DNA from: Rhodococcus sp. OK302
GTDB lineage: Bacteria; Actinomycetota; Actinomycetes; Mycobacteriales; Mycobacteriaceae
DNA length: 64,000 nucleotides
Reading direction: 5' to 3'
NCBI RefSeq assembly: GCF_002245895.1
Contig: NZ_NPJZ01000001.1
Location: 3,384,501-3,448,500 of the forward strand
Both the position numbers and the translations under genes were made by a program. Each line of letters opens with the position of its first letter. Within the stretch, counting starts at the first letter, position 1. The notes beneath the pieces were generated by a model. It ran no database searches. It was given only the letters and a program-made list of their open reading frames with translations, and had not been told where the DNA came from. This document shows positions 24,614-33,535 of the stretch, in pieces.

Positions 24614-27274
24614 TTGGGAAACACGAAATTTGTCAATACCGGGACACCCCGCTTGCCTTCGACCTCGGCTGTGCAGGATTACGCTGAGCCAACCACGAGG
24701 GCGAGAACAGTAACGCGGTCAAGGCTGTACCGAGTTCTCGATTCGGCCGTACAAAGCTCCAGCCCTCAAGGGCGGGTACTTCTGCTCTGCGCACCGGCAG
24801 GGACTGGCAAAACAGTCCTGTTAAACGAGTGGTCCGCCCGGGCATCGGCTGAGTTCGGTACAGATTGTGCACGGTTGAACATGACCGAACATGAAAACAA
24901 TGTTTCCATCTTCTGTGCATCGCTGCTCCGAGCATTGAATTCAATTGTGCCCGTGTCGAGTACGAATCTGCCACCGACGTTTGACGCTCTCGATAGGTTC
25001 ATTACGGAACTCACCACGTCTATCAAGGATCTCGGAAAGACGACGACCGTGATCATCGACGATGCGCACGAGATATACGATCCTGTCGTCATCAGCGTTG
25101 TGGACAGGCTCCTCCACTGCGCTCCGGCAAATTTGTCTTTCATCATTGCCGCCCGTCATGAGCCGCCACAGTCGTGGAACTCTCTTGCGCTCAGTGACCG
25201 TCTGACACGCCTGGGGTCGGCCGAACTATCGTTCGAAACCGGGGAAATTCAGGAGATCCTCGTGCAATCCGGAATTCTGCTCGATGACAGCGCGTTGACC
25301 ACCATCGCTCGACGGACGCAAGGGTGGGGAGCGCTCGTCCGTTTCGCCGCGATGTATCTATCCGGGCGTCACGATATTGCTCAAGCCGTTTCCGAGTTCG
25401 CGAGTACTCCTCGACCGGTAGCGGATTTCCTTGTCGGGGAATTGATCTCGTCTCTTCCGGCTGGGTCGATTGCATTTCTGCTCCGCACTGCGGTTCCTGC
25501 CCGATTCACGGTAGACCTGGCGATGGTCTTGGCCGGCGACGATGCCGCTGCACATCTGGACGAGTTGGAGCGACTGAACATGCCCCTCATCCGAACCGAT
25601 ACGGCAGATCACCGCACCTGGTACACGTACCACCCCATGCTGCGTGAATATTTGTATGCCGAGTATCGCCGAAGTGATGCACCCGCTTTGCATGATTCGC
25701 ACATGCAGGCTTCACGTTGGTTCGAAGGTCACCACGACTACTTGGCTGCCCTGGAACATGAGATCACGCTCGACGACGACACACGCATGATCGAATTGCT
25801 GGGGCGCCGAGGGTTGGGAATGATCCACGACGGGCTAGGCCATGAGTTGATTTCCGCGCTGCGCGAGCTACCCGTCGGTGTTGCGGAGGACGCCGGAACC
25901 CAGTTGCTTCATGCTGCTGCGGCCGTCACAACTCGAGACTTCGACGCAGCCGCGGCTTATTTGGAGTTTCTACAAGACAAAGCGTTGGCCAATGCTTGGC
26001 AGTGCTCGCTGTTTCTGGGGCTGCAACTCGAAACAGTCCGATACACGGCAGATTCGCGGCAGGCACTGTTATTGGATGCTCTCACCCGACATCGAGCCTC
26101 CGGAGATTCCGACGTCGACGCCTACGTTCAACTTCAAATCGGCATCACACAAAACTTGCATCATGAATTCCGGGAGTCTGTCCAGAGTTTGGAGAAAGCC
26201 GTCGTTCTGGCACAAGTTCGCAATCGATGTGCCCTCGTCCTCGAATCCATGACGGCATTGGCGATCACCTACGGAGTGTCCACCGATATCGGAGCAATGG
26301 CAGAAAAATCGGATTTCGCCCTCACCTACGCCAACGACCACGACCTTTCCCACCACCCGATAACCGAACAAGCTGCGTCAGTTTCGGCGCTCGCCGGATA
26401 CCTGCGGGTAACCCCTCCTCGTTCGGACGCAATCATCGACGCCTCTTCCCTCGCTCGCAGGTCGGCGATCGGTACAGACACCCCCGCCTACGGCTGGCAC
26501 GCAACGGTCATCTTCGCCTTGCAAGGACTTGAACTTGCTCAGGAGAACCGCCGACGACCAGCATCCGTGATGCGCGATGCGATGCTCCGACTCATTTCCG
26601 GCGGTGACCACCACACTGACACACTGGCATTCCTCCCCGTCGTGGTACATGCGTGTTTGAACGTCGGCGAACCCGACTGGGCATTGCGCATAGTTCACGA
26701 TGCAGCCCACAAATTCGGCGACACCACTGATGTGAGATTGGGCCGCGCCGGGATCCGACTTGCGACGGGCAAAGTCTCGGAGGCCCGTGTCGAAATCGAC
26801 ACCATCGCTTCTTCTTCACCTCAATTTGTCATGGCCGGCGGCGTCTACGCAGCAGTTCTCGATGCATGTATCCATGCGCGGCAAGGTCACACGAAGCTGG
26901 CACGCACGGCGCTCGAATCGGCGCTGCTGAGAGCTCGATCGAGCACTGCGCTTCGTCCATTCTTTGATCTGAAGGCGGAGATTCGTCCACTGCTGAGTTC
27001 TTTCAGTGGTCATTTCGGGGATAACAATGATTTCGCTGAGAACCTGCGACAGCGATTGGAAATGGATACCACCACACCGAGGCCCATTCTCACTCCTTCT
27101 GAGCTGAAAACGTTGCATGAGTTGTCTTCCGGTGACACCACGGAAGCGATAGCGGAAACCTTTGGGCTGTCGGTGAATACCGTGAAGACGCATCTGCGGG
27201 GTATCTATCGGAAACTCGAAGTCGCAAATCGTCGGGAAGCGTTGCAGTCGGCCAGGAAGGTCGGATTACTCTGA
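24614..27274 (+). CDS. Large LuxR-family ATPase transcriptional regulator (LAL/MalT-like)
   Basis: 886-residue signal-transducing activator. An N-terminal STAND-type NTPase carries Walker A (APAGTGKT, about residues 60-67) and a Walker B-like TTVIIDDAHE. A long helical middle resembles MalT-type TPR repeats, and a C-terminal LuxR helix-turn-helix (LTPSELKTLHELSSG... SVNTVKTHLRGIYRKL) binds DNA. Length fits the LAL/MalT class (about 850-950). The first start in frame is TTG 24614, with a weak GGCGGGG upstream, so the start is uncertain. Base composition is somewhat more AT-rich than the neighbours. The inducer and targets are unknown; nearby candidates are the divergent DUF1254 gene and the downstream YihY-like gene. 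Confidence 0.93.
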   Translation: MGNTKFVNTGTPRLPSTSAVQDYAEPTTRARTVTRSRLYRVLDSAVQSSSPQGRVLLLCAPAGTGKTVLLNEWSARASAEFGTDCARLNMTEHENNVSIFCASLLRALNSIVPVSSTNLPPTFDALDRFITELTTSIKDLGKTTTVIIDDAHEIYDPVVISVVDRLLHCAPANLSFIIAARHEPPQSWNSLALSDRLTRLGSAELSFETGEIQEILVQSGILLDDSALTTIARRTQGWGALVRFAAMYLSGRHDIAQAVSEFASTPRPVADFLVGELISSLPAGSIAFLLRTAVPARFTVDLAMVLAGDDAAAHLDELERLNMPLIRTDTADHRTWYTYHPMLREYLYAEYRRSDAPALHDSHMQASRWFEGHHDYLAALEHEITLDDDTRMIELLGRRGLGMIHDGLGHELISALRELPVGVAEDAGTQLLHAAAAVTTRDFDAAAAYLEFLQDKALANAWQCSLFLGLQLETVRYTADSRQALLLDALTRHRASGDSDVDAYVQLQIGITQNLHHEFRESVQSLEKAVVLAQVRNRCALVLESMTALAITYGVSTDIGAMAEKSDFALTYANDHDLSHHPITEQAASVSALAGYLRVTPPRSDAIIDASSLARRSAIGTDTPAYGWHATVIFALQGLELAQENRRRPASVMRDAMLRLISGGDHHTDTLAFLPVVVHACLNVGEPDWALRIVHDAAHKFGDTTDVRLGRAGIRLATGKVSEARVEIDTIASSSPQFVMAGGVYAAVLDACIHARQGHTKLARTALESALLRARSSTALRPFFDLKAEIRPLLSSFSGHFGDNNDFAENLRQRLEMDTTTPRPILTPSELKTLHELSSGDTTEAIAETFGLSVNTVKTHLRGIYRKLEVANRREALQSARKVGLL

Positions 27275-27332
27275 CGTCGGACGTCCGGAAGCTGTTTGGT
27301 GATGTCGTCGATATTGAAATGGATCCACGCTG

Positions 27333-28196
27333 ATGCGGTATGAGTCCACGTCGTTCGCAGTAGCCGAGTCCAAAGAGCGAGTCCGAACGTGGGTATCGGC
27401 GACCGGTAGCCGGCAGTTGTGTCTGCGTATTGGGCGTGACGTCATGCGGGCCGGCATCGTCGACAGCGCGATGACCTTGGCCGCGCAGTCCTTTACCTCA
27501 CTTCTTCCGGTGATTATTGCCGTTGGTGCACTCGATAACCTCCAACCGATAGCCGCTGCCTTCTTCGATACTTACGGAGTGGATTTATCGGGACTCGAGA
27601 CTGGGGCGTCTCCTTCCGCGGCATTCGGGGTCATCGGGGTGTTGATGCTTATCGTCAGCGCAACTTCTTTTGCACGAGCTTTGGGCAGAATGTACGCACG
27701 GACGTGGTTGGTCCCGACGACGACCTTCCGTCAAGCCTGGAGCTGGTTGGCAGTCGTTGTCGTGGTCGCGCTCGCGGTGGCGTTGGTAATGTGGTGCAGT
27801 TCGTTGAGCGACGTCCACCTGGTCGGAGTCGTTCTCGAACCGCTGGCCGTGTTCGTCGTCTGGGCGCTCGCGTGGACGGTGGTACCTCGTCTATTGACCG
27901 GCCAGGGGTTGACTGGCCGGATGCTTGTCTTCGCAGGATTCCTGACGGCCACAGGGTTGACCGTGCTGGACGTGCTCAGCGGGATATTCCTACCGCGGAT
28001 GGCGCAGAGTTCCGAGGATCAATTCGGAGTCCTGGGGCTGATGTTCACCTTCGTCGGGTGGCTCTTCGTCTACTCCACCATCGTTGTCACCGCTGCCTGC
28101 ATCAGCAGTTCTTTCTCGCGAGACGCCGGATCTCTCGGGGCATGGTTGCGTTCCAGCCCGACAGGTGAAGGCCACTGGTTTTACCAAAAGGATTAG
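27333..28196 (+). CDS. YihY/BrkB-type inner membrane protein
   Basis: 287-residue polytopic membrane protein with about six hydrophobic segments. The early AAQSFTSLLPVIIAVGAL stretch matches the conserved ALAFYxLLSLFPALL-like region of the YihY/YhjD/BrkB family (once misnamed ribonuclease BN). Later helices (AVVVVVALAVALVMW, LAVFVVWALAWTVVPRLL, FTFVGWLFVYSTIVV) follow the family order. Function unknown; some members are proposed lipid or solute transporters. It lies 58 bp after the LuxR-family regulator on the same strand and 59 bp before asnB. ATG 27333 has no strong ribosome site, so the start is tentative. Confidence 0.82.
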   Translation: MRYESTSFAVAESKERVRTWVSATGSRQLCLRIGRDVMRAGIVDSAMTLAAQSFTSLLPVIIAVGALDNLQPIAAAFFDTYGVDLSGLETGASPSAAFGVIGVLMLIVSATSFARALGRMYARTWLVPTTTFRQAWSWLAVVVVVALAVALVMWCSSLSDVHLVGVVLEPLAVFVVWALAWTVVPRLLTGQGLTGRMLVFAGFLTATGLTVLDVLSGIFLPRMAQSSEDQFGVLGLMFTFVGWLFVYSTIVVTAACISSSFSRDAGSLGAWLRSSPTGEGHWFYQKD

Positions 28197-28255
28197 CGTG
28201 GAAGGAAGGTGGTTGGAAAGTAAAAGAACAGCGTCACTGACAGCCCGAGGAAACC

Positions 28256-30094
28256 ATGTGTGGAATAACCGGATGGATCTCGTTCGATCGCGACCTACGG
28301 TCCGAGCAGTCGACAGTTGACTCCATGACCGAGACGATGAAGTGTCGTGGACCAGACGCGCGCGGTACCTGGGTGGTCGAGCACGCCGCGCTGGGGCATC
28401 GACGGCTTGCGATCATCGATCTGCCCGGCGGGAATCAGCCGATGAGCGTCGACACCGCTGGTGGGCCGATCGCGATGGTCTATTCGGGCGAGGCGTACAA
28501 CTTCGGTGAATTGCGCCGAGAACTGCGCGGACGCGGACACGTGTTCGTCACGGACTCCGACACCGAGGTTGTGCTGCACGGATACCTGGAATGGGGGGAA
28601 GCCGTCGCACAGCGCCTCAATGGCATGTACGCGTTCGCCGTCTGGGATTCACGCGTCGACACCCTTGTGATGATCCGTGACCGCATGGGAATCAAGCCGT
28701 TCTACTACTACCAGACGCCCGATGGTGTGCTGTTCGGTTCGGAACCCAAAGCGATACTTGCCAATCCGATCTCCGAGTCGACGGTCACGATGGACGGGAT
28801 CCGCGAGCTATTGGCATTCGTGAAGACGCCGGGTCACGCGGTCTGGGATGGAATGCGCGAGGTGGAACCGGGAACGGTGGTCACCGTTTCACGCGCCGGA
28901 TTACGCACCCATCGCTACTGGACGCTGCACACCCGGCCGCACACCGATGACCAGGACACCACGGTGGCGCATGTTCGTGAACTTCTCGACGACATCGTGC
29001 GTCGGCAACTCGTCGCGGATGTGCCACGGTGCACGCTACTTTCCGGTGGACTCGATTCTTCCGCGATGACCGCTATCGCGGCGCAACAACTGGCCGAGGT
29101 CGACGAGACGGTCCGCACGTTCTCTGTCGACTTCGTCGGTCAGGCCGAACATTTTGTCGCGGACGAACTGCGTGGAACTCCGGACACCCCGTACGTCCAC
29201 GACGTGGCCCGACGGTCCCGGACTGCTCACGAGGACATCGTGCTCGACAACGACGCACTGGCCGACCCCGCGGTGCGGGCAAAGGTCATCCGCGCACGCG
29301 ACCTTCCGGCGGGGCTCGGGGACATGGACGCGTCACTGTATTTGCTGTTCACAGCGATCCGCGGGCTTTCCACGGTGGCACTGTCCGGAGAGTCGGCTGA
29401 CGAGGTATTCGGCGGATACAAACAGTTTTTTGATCCTGACGCGCAAAAGGCCGATACGTTTCCCTGGCTCGTACACCACGTAGAACGTTTCGGTGATGAC
29501 AGTGACATCTTCACTCCGGAGGTGACTGCGGCATTGAACCTGGATGTGTACGTGCAGGATTCGTACGACAGTGCGGTTTCCGGAATCGACAGGCTAGGTG
29601 GAGAATCCGACTTCGAGTGGAGGATGCGCAAGATCTGCTACCTGCATTTGACGAGGTTCGTGCGTGTCCTGCTCGACCGCAAGGACCGAATGAGCATGGC
29701 AGTCGGGTTGGAGGTTCGTGTGCCGTTCTGCGATCACCGGTTGGTGGAGTACGTGTACAACACGCCGTGGTCGATGAAGACATTCGACGGGCGTGAGAAA
29801 TCGTTGCTTCGTGCCGCGACCAGGGATGTATTGCCGCAGTCGGTGATCGAACGGGTGAAGTCGCCCTACCCGTCCACCCAGGATCCCAAGTACGCCGTGG
29901 CATTGCAGCAGCAGGGCAAGGAGTTACTCGGTCAGTCTGGACACCCGGTGTTCGGGTTGATAAGCCCGGGATGGCTGACGCGGGCGGTGTCCGTCGATAC
30001 CCCACAGGTCACTCAGGTTTCTCGTCGTGGTCTCGAGAGAACCCTCGACCTTGCGATGTGGATGGACATGTACAACCCCACCATCCGGCTCTAG
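28256..30094 (+). CDS. asnB: Asparagine synthetase, glutamine-hydrolysing
   Basis: 612-residue class II glutamine amidotransferase that makes Asn from Asp, Gln and ATP. It starts MCGITGW, so after Met removal Cys is the N-terminal nucleophile of the glutaminase domain (about residues 2-210; RGPDARG, LGHRRLAIID motifs). The synthetase domain carries the PP-loop SGGLDSS near residue 263 and the later LSGESADEVFGGY motif. Length fits AsnB proteins. ATG 28256 has GAGGA just upstream. It is not part of an obvious operon; the next gene is convergent only 24 bp away. Some paralogues of AsnB act in amide transfer to cell-wall or natural products, which cannot be excluded. Confidence 0.94.
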   Translation: MCGITGWISFDRDLRSEQSTVDSMTETMKCRGPDARGTWVVEHAALGHRRLAIIDLPGGNQPMSVDTAGGPIAMVYSGEAYNFGELRRELRGRGHVFVTDSDTEVVLHGYLEWGEAVAQRLNGMYAFAVWDSRVDTLVMIRDRMGIKPFYYYQTPDGVLFGSEPKAILANPISESTVTMDGIRELLAFVKTPGHAVWDGMREVEPGTVVTVSRAGLRTHRYWTLHTRPHTDDQDTTVAHVRELLDDIVRRQLVADVPRCTLLSGGLDSSAMTAIAAQQLAEVDETVRTFSVDFVGQAEHFVADELRGTPDTPYVHDVARRSRTAHEDIVLDNDALADPAVRAKVIRARDLPAGLGDMDASLYLLFTAIRGLSTVALSGESADEVFGGYKQFFDPDAQKADTFPWLVHHVERFGDDSDIFTPEVTAALNLDVYVQDSYDSAVSGIDRLGGESDFEWRMRKICYLHLTRFVRVLLDRKDRMSMAVGLEVRVPFCDHRLVEYVYNTPWSMKTFDGREKSLLRAATRDVLPQSVIERVKSPYPSTQDPKYAVALQQQGKELLGQSGHPVFGLISPGWLTRAVSVDTPQVTQVSRRGLERTLDLAMWMDMYNPTIRL

Positions 30095-30118
30095 CTAGAG
30101 ATATACCGACGGGGAGAA

Positions 30119-31747
30119 TTAGATGGATGTCGTGAATCCTCGGTAATCGTCGTCGGCGATCTGAGTGCAGAGTATTCGGTAGTTTCCGACGCCGCCGAGG
30201 TAAGGCAAGAAGATTCTCGGCTTGCCGGGGATGTTTGCGCCCAAGTACCACGAATCAGCTTGCATATAAAGGCTTTCGGCGGCAATGCCGGTCACATGGC
30301 TCGCCCACTCATCCTGGGCTGTGCTGGTCGCCTCCGCGACATGTGCTCCGGTCCGGCGCATGTGATCGATGTAATCGACGACCCACTCGACGTGCTGTTC
30401 GATCGAGACGACGACGTTGGAGAGCACCGACGGACTACCCGGTCCGGTGACGATGAACATGTTGGGAAAGCCTGCGACTGCCACTCCGAGGTACGTCCGT
30501 GGTCCGGCCGCCCAGGCGTCACGCAACGCCAGGTTGTTTCGCCCTCTGATGTCGATGCCGTCCAAGGACCCGGTCAAGGCGTCGAATCCTGTGGCGTAGA
30601 CGATCATGTCGAGTTCGTGGAGTTCAGCCGCCGTCTCGATGCCGCCTCGATCGAGGCGTTCGATCGGCGTTGCGCGTACGTCTACCAGCGTGACGTTGTC
30701 ACGGTTGAACGTCTCGTAGTAGTCGCTACCGATGCACAACCGCTTTGTTCCTAACGGATACCCCTTGGGGCACAGAGCTTCTGCGGTGATCGGATCCGAT
30801 ACGGTCTCGCGGATCTTGGACCGGACGAACTCGGCGGCAGTCTCGTTTGCAGCGGCGTCGAACATGAGGTCGCCGAACGTAGTCTGGAACGCGATTCCAC
30901 CGGCTGCCCAGCGACTCTCGTACTCTTTGTCGCGGACCTCCGGCGAGGCCTCGAGTGCCATTCCCGCGGGCGGCGGCAGTATCCATCCACCGTGGGATTC
31001 ACGCTGAAGTGCTCGGCGCGACGGGTATTGTGCCTTGATATCGTCGAGTTCGCCAGGGCTGAGAGGCCGGTTGCGGGCGGGGATGACAAAGCCGGGAGTC
31101 CGCTGAAATACCGTGAGATGGTCGGCTTGCTCGGCAATGATCGGGATCGCTTGCACCCCGGACGATCCGGTGCCGATGACGCCGACTCGCTTGTCCGTGA
31201 AATCGACACCGCCTGCGGGCCAGTGCGCGGTGTGATGGACCTCGCCACCGAAAGCTTCCTGGCCATCCATCTGGGGGATCCGGGCGGCCGAGAGTGCACC
31301 GGTTGCCATGATCATCCACCGCGCGGTGGCGGTGTTGCCGTCATCGGTGGCGATAATCCAGAGTCCGGCGGTCTCGTCGAACTGGGCGGAGGTCACTCGG
31401 GTGTCGAAGGCGATGTCGTCACGGAGGCTGAAGCGGTCAGCGACGTGCTCGAGGTAGCGAAGGATCTCCGGCTGCGTTGGAAAGCGTTCGGTCCAGACCC
31501 ATTCCTGCTGCAGGTCGTCGTCGAACGAGTACGAGTAGTCGGCACTGTCGACGTCGCAGCGGGCGCCCGGATAGGTGTTCCAGAACCATGTCCCGCCGAC
31601 GCCGGTGCCGGCCTCGAACCCGTGCACGGACAGTCCGCGCTGTCGGAGGCTGTGCAGTGCGTACAGTCCGGCAAATCCGGCGCCAACTACAACTACGTCG
31701 TACGTGGCGTTATGTGACGTTTTGTTCGACAAGGTGGAGATCCTCAT
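30119..31747 (-). CDS. Type I Baeyer-Villiger monooxygenase (flavin, NADPH)
   Basis: 542-residue flavoprotein that inserts oxygen next to a ketone carbonyl, giving an ester or lactone. It has an N-terminal FAD Rossmann motif (GAGFAG, residues 22-27), the NADPH motif GTGSSG, and between them the family fingerprint FGGEVHHTAHWP, which fits FxGxxxHxxxWP exactly. Length is typical of cyclohexanone/phenylacetone-type enzymes. ATG 31747 is chosen because the homology begins just after it; a longer start at 31873 would overlap the divergent TetR gene. The TetR gene and a downstream hydrolase suggest a ketone-degradation unit in which the ester product is then cleaved. Substrate unknown. Confidence 0.95.
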   Translation of the reverse strand: MRISTLSNKTSHNATYDVVVVGAGFAGLYALHSLRQRGLSVHGFEAGTGVGGTWFWNTYPGARCDVDSADYSYSFDDDLQQEWVWTERFPTQPEILRYLEHVADRFSLRDDIAFDTRVTSAQFDETAGLWIIATDDGNTATARWMIMATGALSAARIPQMDGQEAFGGEVHHTAHWPAGGVDFTDKRVGVIGTGSSGVQAIPIIAEQADHLTVFQRTPGFVIPARNRPLSPGELDDIKAQYPSRRALQRESHGGWILPPPAGMALEASPEVRDKEYESRWAAGGIAFQTTFGDLMFDAAANETAAEFVRSKIRETVSDPITAEALCPKGYPLGTKRLCIGSDYYETFNRDNVTLVDVRATPIERLDRGGIETAAELHELDMIVYATGFDALTGSLDGIDIRGRNNLALRDAWAAGPRTYLGVAVAGFPNMFIVTGPGSPSVLSNVVVSIEQHVEWVVDYIDHMRRTGAHVAEATSTAQDEWASHVTGIAAESLYMQADSWYLGANIPGKPRIFLPYLGGVGNYRILCTQIADDDYRGFTTSI

Positions 31748-31850
31748 TTCGTGGTGAGCGTTCTTGTGGGCCGTTGTAGTGCCAGTAGCATCAGTGCAGG
31801 CAGTACAGGTGTTCCGCGATACGAGCGGGTGCAACGGGAGGAATGCAAGC

Positions 31851-32465
31851 GTGGACGCAGGGCCGATGGACAAGCCGAATCGTGCACAGCCGCTCGATCT
31901 CGCATCGTTGCCGAAGGGGCAGCTTGCGAGGCGTCAGCACATCATCGACGTCGCGGGTGAACTGTTGGTCACCGACGAGTTCGAGCGGATCCAGATCCGT
32001 GACGTTGCCGAGGGCTCCGGCGTTGCGCTCGGAACCGTGTACCGCTACTTCACATCCAAGGAGCACCTGTACGTAGCGGTGTTGCAGGACTGGTCGGCGA
32101 CGGATCCCGCGACTCTCGGAAGGCCTGTGGATCTGTCCGTGTCGGACTCCGATCGGATGCGAGCCCGCCTGCATCACTCTGTCGACAGGTTTGAGAAGTA
32201 TCCAACTTTCCTTCGCCTGCAAGGAAGTTTGCGGCAGTCCACCGATCCGATCGTGTGCAAGATTCTTGCGGAGTTTTCGGAACAGGTGCTGTCCTCGTAT
32301 CGCGAGCAACTTGTTGATCTGCCCGCCGAGGAGGCCTCGGACGTCGTCGCGATCGTGACTGCCGTGCTGGCTCACGAGTTGAATTTGTTCGGCCTGGGGC
32401 GTCAGAGCGCCGCCGAGGTGCACCGACTGCTCGATCGCACGGTGGACTTGATCTTCGCAAGCTGA
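31851..32465 (+). CDS. TetR-family transcriptional repressor
   Basis: 204-residue regulator. The N-terminal helix-turn-helix (RRQHIIDVAGELLV... IQIRDVAEGSGVALGTVYRYFTSKEHL) is typical TetR; the rest is a helical ligand-binding domain with no distinctive motif. GTG 31851 is chosen because GGGAGGA sits 8 bp upstream; an ATG at 31866 is the alternative. It is divergent from the monooxygenase (103 bp between starts) and upstream of the alpha/beta hydrolase, whose promoter carries a palindrome that could be its operator. A ketone, ester or fatty-acid-like inducer is an inference from neighbours. Confidence 0.92.
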   Translation: MDAGPMDKPNRAQPLDLASLPKGQLARRQHIIDVAGELLVTDEFERIQIRDVAEGSGVALGTVYRYFTSKEHLYVAVLQDWSATDPATLGRPVDLSVSDSDRMRARLHHSVDRFEKYPTFLRLQGSLRQSTDPIVCKILAEFSEQVLSSYREQLVDLPAEEASDVVAIVTAVLAHELNLFGLGRQSAAEVHRLLDRTVDLIFAS

Positions 32466-32518
32466 GGTCACAAAAGTCCGGTACGGATTGACCGTGCCTT
32501 CTGGTTTTGATGTGACCG

Positions 32519-32554
32519 TTGTCATACCGACAGACTAGAGTTAGATTCTAGTTC
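32519..32554 (+). promoter_or_regulatory. Predicted leaderless promoter with operator palindrome
   Basis: A TTGTCA -35 (32519-32524) and TAGATT -10 (32542-32547) are separated by exactly 17 bp. The expected transcription start is at or next to the ATG at 32555, and no ribosome site precedes it, so the mRNA is probably leaderless. A perfect 6-bp inverted repeat (ACTAGA 32534-32539 and TCTAGT 32547-32552, 7-bp spacer) overlaps the -10 and is a good candidate operator for the adjacent TetR protein. Confidence 0.6.
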
Positions 32555-33535
32555 ATGACAAGTAGCGTGCAGCGAGTACAAAGCGAGTTGGATCCCGCAC
32601 TGCGGGCCGTGGCTGACGCGGTCGAGGGTGCGGGGCTCCCGCCGATGATCGACCTCACGCCAGTTGAGGCGCGCGAACGGATCCGCGCGGCACTGCCCAT
32701 GTGTGCACCCGGACCCGAGATGTCCGCTGTCGACTCGCGGGCCATCGGAGACAATGTATCGGTCCGGATCTACCGACCGTTGTCGGCGAAGGCGTCCGGC
32801 ACGGTTGTGCACTTCCATGGCGGAGGCTGGGTGACCGGGGATTTCGACTACGCCGATGCCACCTGTCGACTGTTGGCCGACACCGCCGGTGTTCCGGTGG
32901 TGAGCGTGGATTATCGACTGGCGCCGGAACATCAGTTCCCGGCTGCTGTCGACGACGCGTCGGCAGTACTGCGTTGGGTTGCCGCCGGATCCGAAGGGCT
33001 CGACCCGCGGATTGTCGTCACCGGGGACAGTGCGGGTGGAAACCTTGCGGCGGTCTGCGCACAGACGATGCGTACCGACAGCGAAGTCTCCTTGGTAGGT
33101 CAGGTACTCATCTATCCAGTTGTCGACGCCGATCTGACGCGAGACTCGTATGTCGCCAACTCTGGCGTGTTCCTCGGCTCGAAGGAAATGCAGTGGTTCT
33201 TTGATCATTACTGTCCCGATGCTGCGGATCGGAATTCTCCAAACCTGGCGCCGATTCGCGCAGCAGACCTTGCCGGTCTGCCGCCTGCGATTGTGGTTGT
33301 CGGTGGTCACGATCCACTACTCGACGAGGGGCTGGAGTACGCGGAGCGGTTGACCGCAGCCGGTGTTCCGGTGGAGTTGCTGCACTACCCGACCCTCCCG
33401 CACGGCTTCCTTCAGTTCACGGCCGTCTCCGCCGATGCCCGGGAGGCTACTACTGCGGTAGCTGTCGCCACCGGGCGACTGTTCGAAAATGCTGGCTTGC
33501 AGACTGATTCGATCGAAGGAGTTGCTCGTGCATGA
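32555..33535 (+). CDS. Alpha/beta hydrolase (HSL-type esterase)
   Basis: 326-residue esterase/lipase of the hormone-sensitive lipase family. The oxyanion-hole motif HFHGGGW and the nucleophile motif GDSAGG (Ser near residue 159) are present, with a late Asp (GGHDPLLDEG) and His (LPHGFLQF) completing the triad. No signal peptide is seen, so it is cytoplasmic. It probably cleaves carboxyl esters, which fits the nearby Baeyer-Villiger enzyme whose products are esters. ATG 32555 lies at the predicted transcription start (leaderless). The next gene overlaps its stop, so the two are translationally coupled. Confidence 0.93.
   Translation: MTSSVQRVQSELDPALRAVADAVEGAGLPPMIDLTPVEARERIRAALPMCAPGPEMSAVDSRAIGDNVSVRIYRPLSAKASGTVVHFHGGGWVTGDFDYADATCRLLADTAGVPVVSVDYRLAPEHQFPAAVDDASAVLRWVAAGSEGLDPRIVVTGDSAGGNLAAVCAQTMRTDSEVSLVGQVLIYPVVDADLTRDSYVANSGVFLGSKEMQWFFDHYCPDAADRNSPNLAPIRAADLAGLPPAIVVVGGHDPLLDEGLEYAERLTAAGVPVELLHYPTLPHGFLQFTAVSADAREATTAVAVATGRLFENAGLQTDSIEGVARA

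Noticed and set aside
31748..31873. Longer N-terminus for the Baeyer-Villiger monooxygenase
   Set aside because: It would overlap the start of the divergent TetR gene and has no FAD-fold homology; ATG 31747 fits better.
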